This document shows positions 33,801-43,347 of a stretch of DNA of 64,000 bases, in pieces. Within the stretch, counting starts at the first letter, position 1. Every line of letters starts with the position of its first letter. The position numbers and the translations under genes are program-made. A model generated the notes under the pieces. The model was not told the origin of the DNA. It saw nothing but the letters and a program-made list of their open reading frames with translations, and ran no database searches. Origin of the DNA: Bifidobacterium olomucense (GTDB taxonomy: Bacteria > Actinomycetota > Actinomycetes > Actinomycetales > Bifidobacteriaceae); contig NZ_JAAIIG010000006.1 in the NCBI RefSeq assembly GCF_012932375.1, positions 1-64,000 of the forward strand. Reading direction: 5' to 3'.

Positions 33801-35069
33801 TCACGATCGCTTGCCCGCAACCTTGACTGCAGTAATGCTGGCCAGCGCCACGACGAACAACACGGTCAGTACAGGAATCAGTGCCGCATATCGATGCGAC
33901 TGATCCGGCGCATGCGTCACTACAAACGACGCCAGCTGGTTTCCGGACAATCCCGCAAACGCCCATGCACTCAACGTCAAACCATGTGTGGTGGACACGG
34001 TTTTGGTGCCGAAATGCTGATCCAGCAGTACGGGAAGCGTAGAGAAACCACCGCCATAGCCGGCGTTAACGAGGAACAGCATGGCGAGCACGGCCCACAG
34101 CAGTGCGTTGTCGATGCTGCCCGTCACCGTCTGCAGCACACACACGGCGATCGACATCACGAAAATCACCTGATACACACTTTCGCGACGCTTCAAATGG
34201 TCAGACAGCGCGGAGAATCCCACGCGACCAGCAGTGTTGAATACCGAATCCACCGCAAGCACCAGTCCAATCACGCCGGCAATCGCAGCAGCAAAATCCG
34301 CAGCATCCAACGACGCATACTGCGGCAAGGACTGCAGCACATCGTGGAGAATGTCCTTCTCCTGACTGATCAGCGCCAAACCGCAGGTGATATTGATATA
34401 GAACGCGATCCAAATACCCCAGAACACCGGCTTCTTCAGAATCGATGCGCGGCTGACATGCGAGGCGACCGGATCGTATGTCCAACCAGCTGGACGTTGA
34501 ATCAGCAGGAATCCAACGAACATCATCACCACATACACCGCGGCGAGCACATAGAACATGTTCACAAGACCCACGGCACCGATCAGCCATTCCATCACCG
34601 GGCTCGCCAGGGCTTTGGACAGGCCGAATCCCGCGACGGCAACGCCTGTGGCCAGTCCTTTATTGTCCGCGAACCACAGCATCAGATTCTTGACCGGAGT
34701 CAAGTAGCCGACGCCGAGGCCCACGCCCATAATCGCGCCATAACAGATGAACACGCCCGGCAGGAATCCCAAGGCGATGCTCACACCGGTACCTGCAAAG
34801 CCAACCACAAAGCAGATCATCGAAACCAATGCGGATTTCTTAATATCCTTCTCCACCATCGGTCCGGCGAACGCCGCAGACATACCGAGGAAGAAAATCG
34901 CGAGCGAGAAGCCCCACTCCACCGCCGAGGCGTTGACATGCAACTGATCGGCGATGAGCTGTTTGAACACACTCCAGCAGTAGACGGTGCCGATCGGAAT
35001 ATGAATCAACAGTGCGGGAATGATTGCGCTGGTCCAGCGGTTTCCGGAAGACTGCTTGACGGTGGCCAT
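33801..35069 (-). CDS. MFS transporter, OFA (oxalate/formate antiporter) type
   Basis: This 422-residue protein has twelve membrane helices. The first segment IPALLIHIPIGTVYCWSVFKQ, the loop GMSAAFAGPMVEKDIKKSALV and YGAIMGVGLGVGYLTPVKNLMLWFADNKGLATGVAVAGFGLSKA are typical of the oxalate:formate antiporter family, where a helix-8 region reads SVFNTAGRVGFSALSDHL. The start at 35069 (MATVKQSSGN) follows AAAGGA and fits homologues better than the longer frame to 35198. The true substrate is probably a monocarboxylate, but cannot be read from sequence. It is divergent from the DUF1275 gene. Confidence 0.87.
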   Translation of the reverse strand: MATVKQSSGNRWTSAIIPALLIHIPIGTVYCWSVFKQLIADQLHVNASAVEWGFSLAIFFLGMSAAFAGPMVEKDIKKSALVSMICFVVGFAGTGVSIALGFLPGVFICYGAIMGVGLGVGYLTPVKNLMLWFADNKGLATGVAVAGFGLSKALASPVMEWLIGAVGLVNMFYVLAAVYVVMMFVGFLLIQRPAGWTYDPVASHVSRASILKKPVFWGIWIAFYINITCGLALISQEKDILHDVLQSLPQYASLDAADFAAAIAGVIGLVLAVDSVFNTAGRVGFSALSDHLKRRESVYQVIFVMSIAVCVLQTVTGSIDNALLWAVLAMLFLVNAGYGGGFSTLPVLLDQHFGTKTVSTTHGLTLSAWAFAGLSGNQLASFVVTHAPDQSHRYAALIPVLTVLFVVALASITAVKVAGKRS

Positions 35070-35311
35070 GCAGGTGAATCCTTTCGACTCTCGTACAGTT
35101 CTCGTCAGCCGTACGGAATCGCCAACACCCACAAACACCACATTATTCATGTGCGTTTCTTCGGCGTCGCTGTTTCCGTCGACGCCGACAAACAGCACTG
35201 TACCGCCACTTCACCGGCAGCACGCACGTGTCACTAGAGAACACGGCATGATATTGTTCACATTCGGATTGTCGAGAAGAATCGCAACATAGAAAGAAAG
35301 CCCCCAACATC

Positions 35312-36133
35312 ATGACCTCACACCTTGCCGAAGCAGGACGTACGCTGGTTCCCCGCAAGAATGATCGCTACGGCTTGCTTTCCCCGGCGCTGGTGATTCT
35401 CACGTTCGTCGCCGGACTGGTGGACGCCTTAAGTTATCTGGCGCTCGGGCACGTGTTTGTGGCCAACGTGACCGGCAACATCGTATTTCTCGGTTTCGCG
35501 TTCGCGCACGCGCAAGGCTTCGTCTGGTGGACTTCCGCACTCACGTTAGCCACGTTCATGATCGGCGCGTTCATCGGCGGACGCATTATTCATTACTTTG
35601 GAGACAACCGCGCACGTCATCTGCTGGTTTCGACTTCAATTCAGCTGGCGTTCGTGGTTGCCGCGCTGATTGGCATCTACTTGCTCAACCGTTTCGCGCC
35701 AGAACCATCGATGGGCGGCACCGACGCTTCGGCTATCGTACGCGCCTCGCAACCCAGCCTGAACTTCCCCACCGCCCGGCACATTGATCTGCATATTATT
35801 CTGTTGATCGTGCTGCTCGCCCCGGCTATGGGCATCCAGAATTCCACCGCCCGCAAACTCTCGGTACCGGATTTGCCCACCACAGTACTCACGATGACGC
35901 TGACCGGCATCATTGCCGATACGTCCGCTCATGGTCATGAACAGTCCAAACTTGGCCGTCGAGCCATCGTGATGCTGGCTTTGGCACTCGGCGCTTTGAC
36001 CGGGGCCACGCTGCAGACGCACGGTCATGAAGACGTTATTTTGATGGTGATGATCGGCTGCTTGATTGCAGTAATCGTAATGATGATTCCGCATGTGCAT
36101 TCTGATGCCCGCTGGGTGACCGGGAAACGGTAA
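35312..36133 (+). CDS. DUF1275 (YoaK family) membrane protein
   Basis: This 273-residue protein has six or so helices and clear family motifs: TFVAGLVDALSYLALGHVFVANVTGNIVFLGFA near the N-terminus and LAPAMGIQNSTARKLSVPDLPTTVLTMTLTGIIAD in the middle. Function is unknown for the family. It is divergent from the OFA transporter with about 240 bases between starts. Only a weak purine stretch (AGAAAGAAAG) precedes the ATG. A strong hairpin follows. Confidence 0.9.
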   Translation: MTSHLAEAGRTLVPRKNDRYGLLSPALVILTFVAGLVDALSYLALGHVFVANVTGNIVFLGFAFAHAQGFVWWTSALTLATFMIGAFIGGRIIHYFGDNRARHLLVSTSIQLAFVVAALIGIYLLNRFAPEPSMGGTDASAIVRASQPSLNFPTARHIDLHIILLIVLLAPAMGIQNSTARKLSVPDLPTTVLTMTLTGIIADTSAHGHEQSKLGRRAIVMLALALGALTGATLQTHGHEDVILMVMIGCLIAVIVMMIPHVHSDARWVTGKR

Positions 36134-36147
36134 ACGACTTTGTTGAT

Positions 36148-36196
36148 AATCGCGAAAGGCCGCCTCCGCAATATCGGGAGACGGCCTTTCGCGATT
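36148..36196 (+). terminator. Terminator hairpin after DUF1275 gene
   Basis: A near-perfect 20-bp stem AATCGCGAAAGGCCG.CTCC / GGGAG.CGGCCTTTCGCGATT. It lies between convergent genes and can serve both. Confidence 0.75.
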
Positions 36197-36224
36197 GTTG
36201 AAGCGCTTGCTCAGTCAGTATCGC

Positions 36225-36710
36225 TCACTTCTTGGAAGCGTTGACTGCATCCACGGCCTTCTGGAGAGAGGCAGTGTGCGACTTATACCAATCGGTCTGC
36301 TCATTGAGCTTATCGGTAGCGGCCTGGTAGCCCTTGGTGTCGTCGGCAAGGCAGCCTTCATACTCAGGCAGTTCGGCGCTCAGCTCCTTGTTGAGCGCGT
36401 CAAGCGTGGAAGAGTCCTTCACGTCCTTCTCGGTGAGGGAAGCAGCTTCGGAGGCGTCGCCGTTAACGAGATTGTTGTAGTCGTTGGTAGCGTTGCGCAC
36501 TTCTTCAGAGGCGGTGGCACAGGCAGCCACGGCATTGTTGTACTGAGCGTCCGAATAGGCGCGGAAACCGAATACACCAGCCACGGCAATCACGGCGACG
36601 ACAACCACCACGATGAGGGCGATAGCCCACTTCGGCATGTGCTTCTTCGCAGTGTCCTGTGCAGTGTCCTGTGCGTTGGACTGGACAGCAGACTGCTGAT
36701 TCTCGGACAT
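36225..36710 (-). CDS. Single-pass membrane protein with helical extracellular domain, unknown
   Basis: This 161-residue protein has a short Gln/Asn-rich cytoplasmic N-terminus with a duplicated AQDTAQDTAKK stretch, one helix (WAIALIVVVVVAVIAVAGVFGF), then about 115 extracellular residues predicted to be helical with two cysteines (CATASEEV and EGCLADD) that could form a disulphide. I recognise no named family. A strong GGAG-type site precedes the start. It may bind or sense something at the cell surface, but nothing in the context tells what. Confidence 0.7.
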   Translation of the reverse strand: MSENQQSAVQSNAQDTAQDTAKKHMPKWAIALIVVVVVAVIAVAGVFGFRAYSDAQYNNAVAACATASEEVRNATNDYNNLVNGDASEAASLTEKDVKDSSTLDALNKELSAELPEYEGCLADDTKGYQAATDKLNEQTDWYKSHTASLQKAVDAVNASKK

Positions 36711-36850
36711 ACTCGATCTCCTTTGTTCTCGTTTTGGTCTCGTTCAGACATCAGGCTGATGCTGTTGCGGCATCGCGGTAACACCGCCTCCCGGGTTTAT
36801 AGTCCCGATGTCGTTCCGGCATGGAGGCGTTCGCAGAGCCTCTCAGGCAA

Positions 36851-36877
36851 CAAAAAACCCTCGCATTTCGCGAGGGC
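36851..36877 (-). terminator. Terminator of tRNA-Gln
   Basis: Minus-strand stem CCCTCGC / GCGAGGG followed by TTTTTT. Confidence 0.8.
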
Positions 36878-36881
36878 TCAT

Positions 36882-36956
36882 TGGCTGGGGTGCCTGGACT
36901 CGAACCAAGAATGGCTGAACCAGAATCAGCTGTGTTGCCAATTACACCACACCCCA
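36882..36956 (-). tRNA. tRNA-Gln (anticodon CTG)
   Basis: Minus-strand acceptor TGGGGTG / CACCCCA, anticodon stem GCTGA / TCAGC with loop TTCTGGT, T-loop GGTTCGAGTCC, and an encoded CCA. Confidence 0.94.
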
Positions 36957-36994
36957 ATTTGGCTGGCGTAGCAACTCCGAAGAGTTGTTCGTCG

Positions 36995-37067
36995 TACCCC
37001 CAACCGGATTTGAACCGGTGTTGGCGCCGTGAGAGGGCGTAGTCCTAGACCGCTAGACGATGGGGGC
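36995..37067 (-). tRNA. tRNA-Glu (anticodon CTC), copy 1
   Basis: Minus-strand acceptor GCCCCCA / TGGGGGT (terminal G-T wobble), anticodon stem CGCC / GGCG with loop CTCTCAC, no encoded CCA. The sequence is identical to 37942-38014. Confidence 0.94.
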
Positions 37068-37941
37068 ATATTCAGTTTTCACTGGCTGCTCGGCGAACCG
37101 CGCAACAGGTGTATATATTACACACCGAGTCAGAGATCGCAAACCTCGGCGTGTCGCAAGGTTGTTCATGGATTCAGCCACCAACGCACCCTTCCCTTCC
37201 ACTGTCCTTCCACTGTCCTTCCACTGTCCTCCCACTGTCCTTCCCGGTTCCCCATCCTCCCCTCGTCCCCCTCTCCGTCAACCCCATCAATCAACCTCTT
37301 CCATCATCCCCTTCCATCATCCCCTTCCATCATCCCCTTCCATCATCCCCTTCCATCGACCCTATCAATCGACCCTCTTCATCGTCCCCTTCCATCAGTC
37401 CCATCAATCAGCCCTCTATTCTGGGCATTCACCTACCACAAAGCAGCCGCCCCAACTGGTTCGGGGCATCCGCGTACCACAAAAGTCCCGCTTTGCCCAC
37501 TTTCACGGTATGGATATGCCCAGAATCCCCTGTATGACACGTGTATGCCCAGAATAACTGGCGGAATATGCCCAGAATCGGCGCAACGGTTATCGAAGGG
37601 GATACGTACATGCCCAGAACTAGGCGAAGCGGGACGAAGCAGGGTAAACCGAGTCGAATAGGTAAAAGATGGGCCTTACATTCTGGATGAAAAATTCTCT
37701 TGTCGAATCAAGGGTCAGATTAAGGGTCAAAACGTTGGTCTTAAATCCGGGTTATGTAAAGAAACGTGGGTCTTATATCCCGCGCAAGCCATGGGTTAAT
37801 AGACAAAACGTGGGTCTTAAATCCGGGGTGGGGTGTTCTCCTGCCTTGCGTGTCGGGATGCGATTAACGCGGGCGGTGCGCTTGCCCGGTTTCGGCGAGA
37901 AAGCAAAAAGCCCCGGCATACTGCCGAGGCTTTTGAAGAAG
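37068..37941. repeat. Repeat-filled spacer between identical tRNA-Glu genes
   Basis: No credible gene is present. It holds four 11-base tandem units ACTGTCCTTCC (37201-37244), four 13-base units TTCCATCATCCCC (37299-37350), three AACGTGGGTCTTAAATCCGGG-type boxes (37731-37751, 37763-37783, 37807-37827) and the second copy of the window-start repeat (37807-37873). Confidence 0.75.
37905..37934 (-). terminator. Terminator of tRNA-Glu copy 2
   Basis: Minus-strand stem AAAAGCCTCGGCA / TGCCGGGGCTTTT (one wobble) downstream of the tRNA. Confidence 0.7.
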
Positions 37942-38014
37942 TACCCCCAACCGGATTTGAACCGGTGTTGGCGCCGTGAGAGGGCGTAGTCCTAGACCGC
38001 TAGACGATGGGGGC
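37942..38014 (-). tRNA. tRNA-Glu (anticodon CTC), copy 2
   Basis: Identical in all 73 bases to copy 1. It lies 380 bases from the 3' end of gltX, whose product charges it. Confidence 0.94.
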
Positions 38015-38290
38015 TTAAGTTATCGGCGTTTCCGCCCGCTGCGGCGAACCGCAACGAATGATTAATATACGGGAACGTCTCACCAACGTCAACTACGGCG
38101 TGTCACATTGTGACTCTTGAGTTGACAGCTCGTCTTTCTGCACTATGAAAGGAATGCCCTAGGCAAGCTTCCCGTGTCGCCCGGAACAGACATCTCCAAG
38201 CCCGCCTTCCCTGCCAAAGTCATCAGACATGGCCCTCCAACGCAGCTCCCGGCATTCCACCCCCCGTCGGCACAGGACCGCATATACAAG

Positions 38291-38330
38291 AAGGTGGGCA
38301 TCCGTCGCATGACGGACACCCACCTTCTCA
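38291..38330 (-). terminator. Hairpin downstream of gltX
   Basis: Stem AGAAGGTGGG..TCCGTC / GACGGA..CCCACCTTCT, about 60 bases after the gltX stop. The rest of 38015-38391 shows no gene. Confidence 0.55.
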
Positions 38331-38391
38331 CGAATAACTCATCGACTGGCCTGTCTAAAAACCACCAGCGACAAGCCTCTTACAGTCAAAC

Positions 38392-39912
38392 TCACAGGTG
38401 CTCGCGCAAACCCTTGAGACGGGCCACGGTTACATCCTTGCCGAGAATCTCCATGGACTCGAACAGCGGCGGGGAGACGCGACGGCCGGAAACGGCCACG
38501 CGCACCGGGCCGAAGGCCAGACGAGGCTTGTAACCACCCTCCTCGATCAGCACCTTGTTGAGCAGCTCGTGCAGCGGCTCAGCCTTCCAACCGTCCTCGG
38601 AAGCGCCCTCCAGCGCGGCGATCGCGAGATCGAGCACAGCGCCAGCGGAATCCTTCAGCGTCTTGCGGGCGTCATCATCGGGCTCGATGTAGCCTTCGGT
38701 CGAAAGCAGGGAGCCTACCATGCCGGCCACCTCGCCCAGCAGACGCACGCGCGGCTGGACCAGCGGAGCGGCGGCAGTCAGAATCTCCTGCTCACGGGAG
38801 GTCAGCGCATCCCAAGAGTCGGCGGAGACCACACCGTCACGGTGCAGGTACGGCACGGAACGACGCAGGAAATCATCAGCGGAAAGCATACGGATGTGCT
38901 CGGCGTTGATGGAGATGGCCTTGTCCAGATCGAAGCGGGCCGGGTTGGCCTTGACGTCACGCACGTCGAACTTGGCGATCATCTCGTCCATCGAGAACAC
39001 GTCGCGGTCCGGGGCGATGGACCAGCCGAGCAGCGCCAGATAGTTGAGCAGACCCTCGCGGATGAAGCCGGCATCACGATGGTTGAACAGGTTGGACTCC
39101 GGATCGCGCTTGGAAAGCTTCTTATTGCCTTGGCCCATCACGTATGGCATGTGACCGAACAGCGGAGTGGTCTTGGCGATGCCGAGCTCTTCGAGGTAAC
39201 GGTAGAGCACGATCTGACGCGGGGTGGAGCTCAAGAGATCCTCGCCGCGCAGCACCACGTTGATCTCCATCATGGCGTCGTCCACCGGGTTGGTGAGCGT
39301 GTACAGCGGATCGCCGTTCGGGCGCACGATCACGTAGTCCGGCACCGAACCGGCCTTGAATTCGATGGTGCCGCGAATCAGATCGTCGAAAGCGATGTCT
39401 TCGTCGGGCATGCGGATACGCAGGGCGGGCTTGCGACCTTCAGCACGGAAAGCGGCCTTCTGCTCCTCGGTGAGGTTGCGGTCGTATCCGTCATAGCCGA
39501 AAGCCTTCGGACGGCCGGCTGCCACGTTGCGGGCCTCGATTTCCTCCGGAGTGGAGAAGGATTCGTAGGCGTAACCCGCCTCAAGCAGTTTGGCGGCGAC
39601 GTCCTTGTAGATGGCGGTGCGCTCGGACTGACGGTACGGGCCGTGGGGACCGCCCACATCGATGCCTTCGTCCCAGTCGATGCCGAGCCAGCGCAGGGCG
39701 TCGAGAATCTGGTTGTAGCTTTCCTCGGAGTCACGGGCGGCGTCGGTGTCTTCGATGCGGAAGATCAGTTTGCCGCCGGTGGCGCGGGCCTCAGCCCAGT
39801 TGAACAGGGCGGTGCGGACCATGCCCACATGCGGGGTGCCGGTCGGCGACGGGCAGAAACGAACACGAATGTTCTCAGGAAGTTCGGGTTTGGTGTTTGC
39901 AGCTTCAGTCAT
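38392..39912 (-). CDS. gltX: Glutamyl-tRNA synthetase
   Basis: This class I synthetase charges tRNA-Glu, and in organisms lacking GlnRS also mischarges tRNA-Gln for amidation. The 506-residue protein has the HIGH-type motif [15 protein letters not shown] at residues 15-29 and the KMSKS-type motif [13 protein letters not shown] near residue 256. [16 protein letters not shown] is also present. AGGGG precedes the ATG. It lies close to two identical tRNA-Glu genes and tRNA-Gln, a sensible cluster. Confidence 0.97.
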   Translation of the reverse strand: MTEAANTKPELPENIRVRFCPSPTGTPHVGMVRTALFNWAEARATGGKLIFRIEDTDAARDSEESYNQILDALRWLGIDWDEGIDVGGPHGPYRQSERTAIYKDVAAKLLEAGYAYESFSTPEEIEARNVAAGRPKAFGYDGYDRNLTEEQKAAFRAEGRKPALRIRMPDEDIAFDDLIRGTIEFKAGSVPDYVIVRPNGDPLYTLTNPVDDAMMEINVVLRGEDLLSSTPRQIVLYRYLEELGIAKTTPLFGHMPYVMGQGNKKLSKRDPESNLFNHRDAGFIREGLLNYLALLGWSIAPDRDVFSMDEMIAKFDVRDVKANPARFDLDKAISINAEHIRMLSADDFLRRSVPYLHRDGVVSADSWDALTSREQEILTAAAPLVQPRVRLLGEVAGMVGSLLSTEGYIEPDDDARKTLKDSAGAVLDLAIAALEGASEDGWKAEPLHELLNKVLIEEGGYKPRLAFGPVRVAVSGRRVSPPLFESMEILGKDVTVARLKGLREHL

Positions 39913-39958
39913 AATCCCCTATTCTGCCGCGCGCGCCGGACGCCCATTTCCAACTGCA

Positions 39959-40127
39959 CTTTTCGCGCGAATCGGGCGCAAAGCAGGCTATTCCAGACCG
40001 CCTTTGCGCTCGATTCGCACGAAAATAATCCAGATGACGAGTGCACGCGTATATGCGTATCGCTTTCGCGCGAAAAGTGTGCAGAACAGCCTCAAAAAGC
40101 TGGATTTGCGCTCGATTCGCGCGAAAA
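39959..40127. repeat. Cluster of GATTCGCGCGAAAA boxes
   Basis: Boxes with the palindromic core TTCGCGCGAA or a one-base variant lie at 39959-39973 (inverted), 40012-40026, 40061-40077 and 40113-40127, about 50 bases apart. TTTGCGCTCGATTCGC occurs twice. The same box forms the array at 56492-56739. Confidence 0.7.
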
Positions 40128-40145
40128 CTCTGTGAGAGCAGAAGC

Positions 40146-40259
40146 TCAGCAGGCGAGTCCGGCGAACAGCAGGGCCCAGTCCTGAATCTCGCCCTCGCGG
40201 GGCTCGCGGGTGTCTCGACCGTCGGCGACCGCCGCATCGCAGTTGTAGTCGTAGTTCAT
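40146..40259 (-). CDS. Possible 37-residue small protein upstream of gltX
   Basis: The frame starts MNYDYNCDAAVADGRDTREP and ends in LLFAGLAC. Third codon positions are strongly G/C as in real genes of this genome, and GGGGGA precedes the ATG. I recognise no family. The two cysteines and acidic middle give no function. The surrounding gap 39913-40606 shows no other gene. Confidence 0.4.
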   Translation of the reverse strand: MNYDYNCDAAVADGRDTREPREGEIQDWALLFAGLAC

Positions 40260-40606
40260 GATTCCCCCAAATCGCCGGTATTGCACACTGTGCAGTGCGA
40301 GCATGCGGCTTAGATTGTCGGTTGCGTTGGCATGTTCTGTTGTCGGTTCGCGCATCAGAAAGCTTCGTTGGCTTCCTCAGTCCCGTCACCGCGACCGCAT
40401 GCGCTATTCTGCAAGCAAGAATACCAAAAACGATCAAAAGCGAACAATAATGTTTGATATCGATTCGATAACAATTGCGATTCATGATTGATCGCGCAAC
40501 ACGGCCCGCCGCAATTCAGACATTATTCACCATGATTGTTGGTCTTTGCCCCAAAGACTGGAAGAATAGGCATGGACGATACCTGTCTGTTATGAAAGGG
40601 GAATCG

Positions 40607-41878
40607 ATGACCGATCCCAACCACGCACCTATCCCTCAGGTGCCCACGCCAAACGGCGCAAACCCGCAGAACACCGCAGTACCACCCGTGCCACAGTATG
40701 GCACGCCCGCTCCAGCGCAATCCGTTCCGCCGGCCTACGGACAGCAGCAGCCCGTTGCACCCGCCGGACAACCGGCGTACCAGCAGACGCCGGCCAATCC
40801 GTACGCACAGCCCGCCAATCAGCAGCCGTTCGTCTCGGCACCCGCGCCCGGGTACACACAGCCGGCTCCGAACGCCGCGTTCAATCAGACGCCGCCGGCC
40901 TACAACCAGTACGCCGCGCCGAACGCCTCTCCGTCTCCCGCACCGGGTGCCGGAGTGCCGCTCGACCAGCCGTATTATGACTGCCCCTTCCCGGAGGCGT
41001 TCCTTCGTTTCTGGAAGAAGTTCGTGGTGTTCTCCGGACGCGCCTCTCGTAGCGAGTTCTGGTGGTGGACTTTGGCCAATGCCGGCATCAGCCTTGTGCT
41101 CAGCGGACTGAGCTCAGCCACTGATGGAGATCTCGCTTTCATCAGCAACCTGTGGCTGCTGGCCACAATTATCCCCGGCATCGCTCTGGCTGTTCGCCGT
41201 CTGCACGACACGAACCGGCCCGGCTGGCTGGTGGCCATCTTCTATGGTGCGTCCGCGCTCGGCATCATCATTATGCTCGCCGGAGGCGGTGCCGCTGTAT
41301 ATGGCGGCATCGGCAGCCTGACCGGTTCGTCCGGATACGGCGCGATGGCGGCCGGCGGCGTCGGTGCGATGTTCTTCGGCTGGCTGCTGATGCTCGCCGG
41401 CGGCATCGTATATATCGTGTTCATGGCGTTGCCCAGCAAGCCGGAAGGCGCACGGTTCGATGCCCAGCCCGGTGCGCAGCAGTTCCCGTTTGGCACCCCT
41501 TCGGGTCCGGCTCCGGCAAGCCCGGCCGCTCCGGGATTCGCTCCCGGCGCACCGGCACCGGTTCCCGGCGCAGCAGCCCCGGCTCCCAGCGCACCGGCAC
41601 CTGATTTCAACCAGTTCGCCGCACCCGCGCCGGCCGCACCCGCCCCCACTGCCAATAACGCCGCGGCACCGTCCGACGATCTCAACGACGCCACCGTGCT
41701 CTCCTCGGCATATGCAGCCCCGGCACCAACCGCTTCGACACCCGCCGCTCCGGCCAGTACTGTCCCGGCCCCGGCCGCAACTCATGACGATGATCTGGAA
41801 GACGGCGCCACCGTGCTCTCGCCTCACGCCACGCCCGCCGGCAACAACGCCGCACAGCAACCTTGGCAGGGTCAGTAA
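40607..41878 (+). CDS. DUF805 membrane protein with Pro/Ala-rich tails
   Basis: This 423-residue protein has a Pro/Gln/Ala-rich N-terminal 115 residues and then a DUF805 domain with four helices: FLRFWKKFVVFSGRASRSEFWWW, LLATIIPGIALAVRRLHDTNRPGWL. A long Ala/Pro tail contains two acidic-threonine motifs, DDLNDATVLSS and DDDLEDGATVLSP. Such D-x-ATVLS motifs look like Ser/Thr kinase or FHA-binding sites of actinobacterial proteins, but that is inference. AAAGGGGAATCG precedes the chosen ATG. The longer upstream frame is rejected. Confidence 0.82.
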   Translation: MTDPNHAPIPQVPTPNGANPQNTAVPPVPQYGTPAPAQSVPPAYGQQQPVAPAGQPAYQQTPANPYAQPANQQPFVSAPAPGYTQPAPNAAFNQTPPAYNQYAAPNASPSPAPGAGVPLDQPYYDCPFPEAFLRFWKKFVVFSGRASRSEFWWWTLANAGISLVLSGLSSATDGDLAFISNLWLLATIIPGIALAVRRLHDTNRPGWLVAIFYGASALGIIIMLAGGGAAVYGGIGSLTGSSGYGAMAAGGVGAMFFGWLLMLAGGIVYIVFMALPSKPEGARFDAQPGAQQFPFGTPSGPAPASPAAPGFAPGAPAPVPGAAAPAPSAPAPDFNQFAAPAPAAPAPTANNAAAPSDDLNDATVLSSAYAAPAPTASTPAAPASTVPAPAATHDDDLEDGATVLSPHATPAGNNAAQQPWQGQ

Positions 41879-41951
41879 AGCAATAAAACGCTGCGCCGGC
41901 AAACCCAACGCAATCAGCTGATCTGCTCGACGCAAACCGATCCGATACAAC

Positions 41952-41991
41952 AAATTGGTCTCCGTTCATCCACGAACGGAGGCCAATTTTT
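41952..41991 (+). terminator. Terminator of the DUF805 gene
   Basis: Stem AAATTGGTCTCCGTTC / GAACGGAGGCCAATTTT (one wobble) with TTTT at the end. Confidence 0.8.
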
Positions 41992-42047
41992 ATAGTGTTA
42001 TTGCACCTCGCACACTCATCAGCATCGTTTCACGGGACATGGTTTCA

Positions 42048-42098
42048 TCTCGCGAAAATGTACCGCTGATCGGCGCTCAACGGTACATTTTCGCGAGA
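42048..42098. repeat. Perfect 18-bp-arm hairpin
   Basis: Arms TCTCGCGAAAATGTACCG (42048-42065) and its exact complement (42081-42098) flank a 15-base loop, between the convergent DUF805 gene and the hypothetical gene at 42118. Confidence 0.75.
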
Positions 42099-42117
42099 GG
42101 AGGAGGGGGTTCTGCTG

Positions 42118-43146
42118 CTAGAGCTCCACAGTCTCCTTGTTGTCGTTCTTGACGTGGGCGAACTTGGCGGCGAGGGCTTCCTTGTTGCGCTTTTCGTCCT
42201 CTTCCTTGGCCTTCTTCTTGGCTTCGGCGGGATCCCACAGCACGTCTTCACGATGCTTGGTCCACTCGGCGGCGGCAAGTGGGGCGATGAGTTCCACAGT
42301 GGCCTCCAGCGTGCTCGCGCCCGAGGCAGCTGCGGCGGCACGGGCCTTGACCAGCGCAAGCATGCGATCATCGGTCAGGCAGATGCGCGGAACCGAGCAC
42401 TGCTCGCGCAACTCGTTGACATACAGCAGAATCGGCAAGGATTTGGTAGCGAGGGCGCGGGCGTCGGCATCATCCAACTCACCGGAACCCGACGTTGCTG
42501 CGCCAACGGCCTCGGCACCGGCCACCACCCTCAACAGCGCATCGCATACGGCGAGCGCCGTGGCGAATCGACCGGCCACCTGAGCAACGTCGGCAGAGGA
42601 AGCCAAACGCTCCTCGGCATCGGACTCGACACTATCAGCGGCATCAGCACCAGCACCAGCACCATCAGCCTCAGCCTCAACATCAACATCAGCCTCAACA
42701 TCAGCCTTCAGATGCGCCTCAACGGCATCGATCGCCCCACGTATCTCGGCCTCGGTACGTGCGTCCCAATCAATACCCAACGATTCGGCCGCCGCGAACA
42801 CGAGCGCGGCGTTACCGGTTTCGGCATAGTCGAGCATCGTATCGTAGGCGTCGTTGGCGGCGAGCAGCGCGTCAACGATCGGCTGCGGACGGCCGGGAAT
42901 CTCGTCGGCACCCTCGTAGACGAACTCGGCGTCCGGCACGGTCACGTCCTCGCCGGTAAGGATGCGGGCGAACGCGCGAGTGACGCGCACCTGCAGATTC
43001 TCGGCGTACTTGGCGTCATTGTCCATCTGCATGGCCTGGGTCAACGGCCACAGGGCGATCAGCCGCGCCCCAGCTTCGGCGGCCTCATGTACCGCCGGCG
43101 ATGCCGCCACGCGAGCGATCGCTTCACGATTGAGTTCAATGGTCAT
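42118..43146 (-). CDS. Hypothetical Ala/Glu-rich cytoplasmic protein
   Basis: I do not recognise a family. This 342-residue protein has no membrane segment and is mostly helical and acidic, with a repetitive region near residues 145-165 (VEADVDVEAEADGAGAGADA). Its C-terminus is Lys/Glu-rich (AEAKKKAKEEDEKRNKEALAAKF). AAAGGAG precedes the ATG at 43146. The longer frame to 43209 has no start signal. It is the only gene between DUF805 and the histidine phosphatase, with no operon partner visible. Confidence 0.7.
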   Translation of the reverse strand: MTIELNREAIARVAASPAVHEAAEAGARLIALWPLTQAMQMDNDAKYAENLQVRVTRAFARILTGEDVTVPDAEFVYEGADEIPGRPQPIVDALLAANDAYDTMLDYAETGNAALVFAAAESLGIDWDARTEAEIRGAIDAVEAHLKADVEADVDVEAEADGAGAGADAADSVESDAEERLASSADVAQVAGRFATALAVCDALLRVVAGAEAVGAATSGSGELDDADARALATKSLPILLYVNELREQCSVPRICLTDDRMLALVKARAAAAASGASTLEATVELIAPLAAAEWTKHREDVLWDPAEAKKKAKEEDEKRNKEALAAKFAHVKNDNKETVEL

Positions 43147-43347
43147 CACATGCTCCTTTGCTTCGAGCCCCTCGCACCCTTCACCGGGTCGGCCGGCCAT
43201 ATCCACCACATGATTTTAGTGTGATGCGGCGCGGCCGGCTTCGCTCACGCGCCTCTCAGCCAACAATCGACCGTCGGCCAAGCAGCCTTCAATCAACGGC
43301 CCAGCGGACCAGCAACGCAAGAAGCCCGCAATCACAGCGTTTTGTCG

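Noticed and set aside
37201..37350. CRISPR array or coding low-complexity gene (frame 37029-37661)
   Set aside because: Units of 11 and 13 bases are directly adjacent with no spacers, and the translation is a Pro/Ser repeat starting inside a tRNA.
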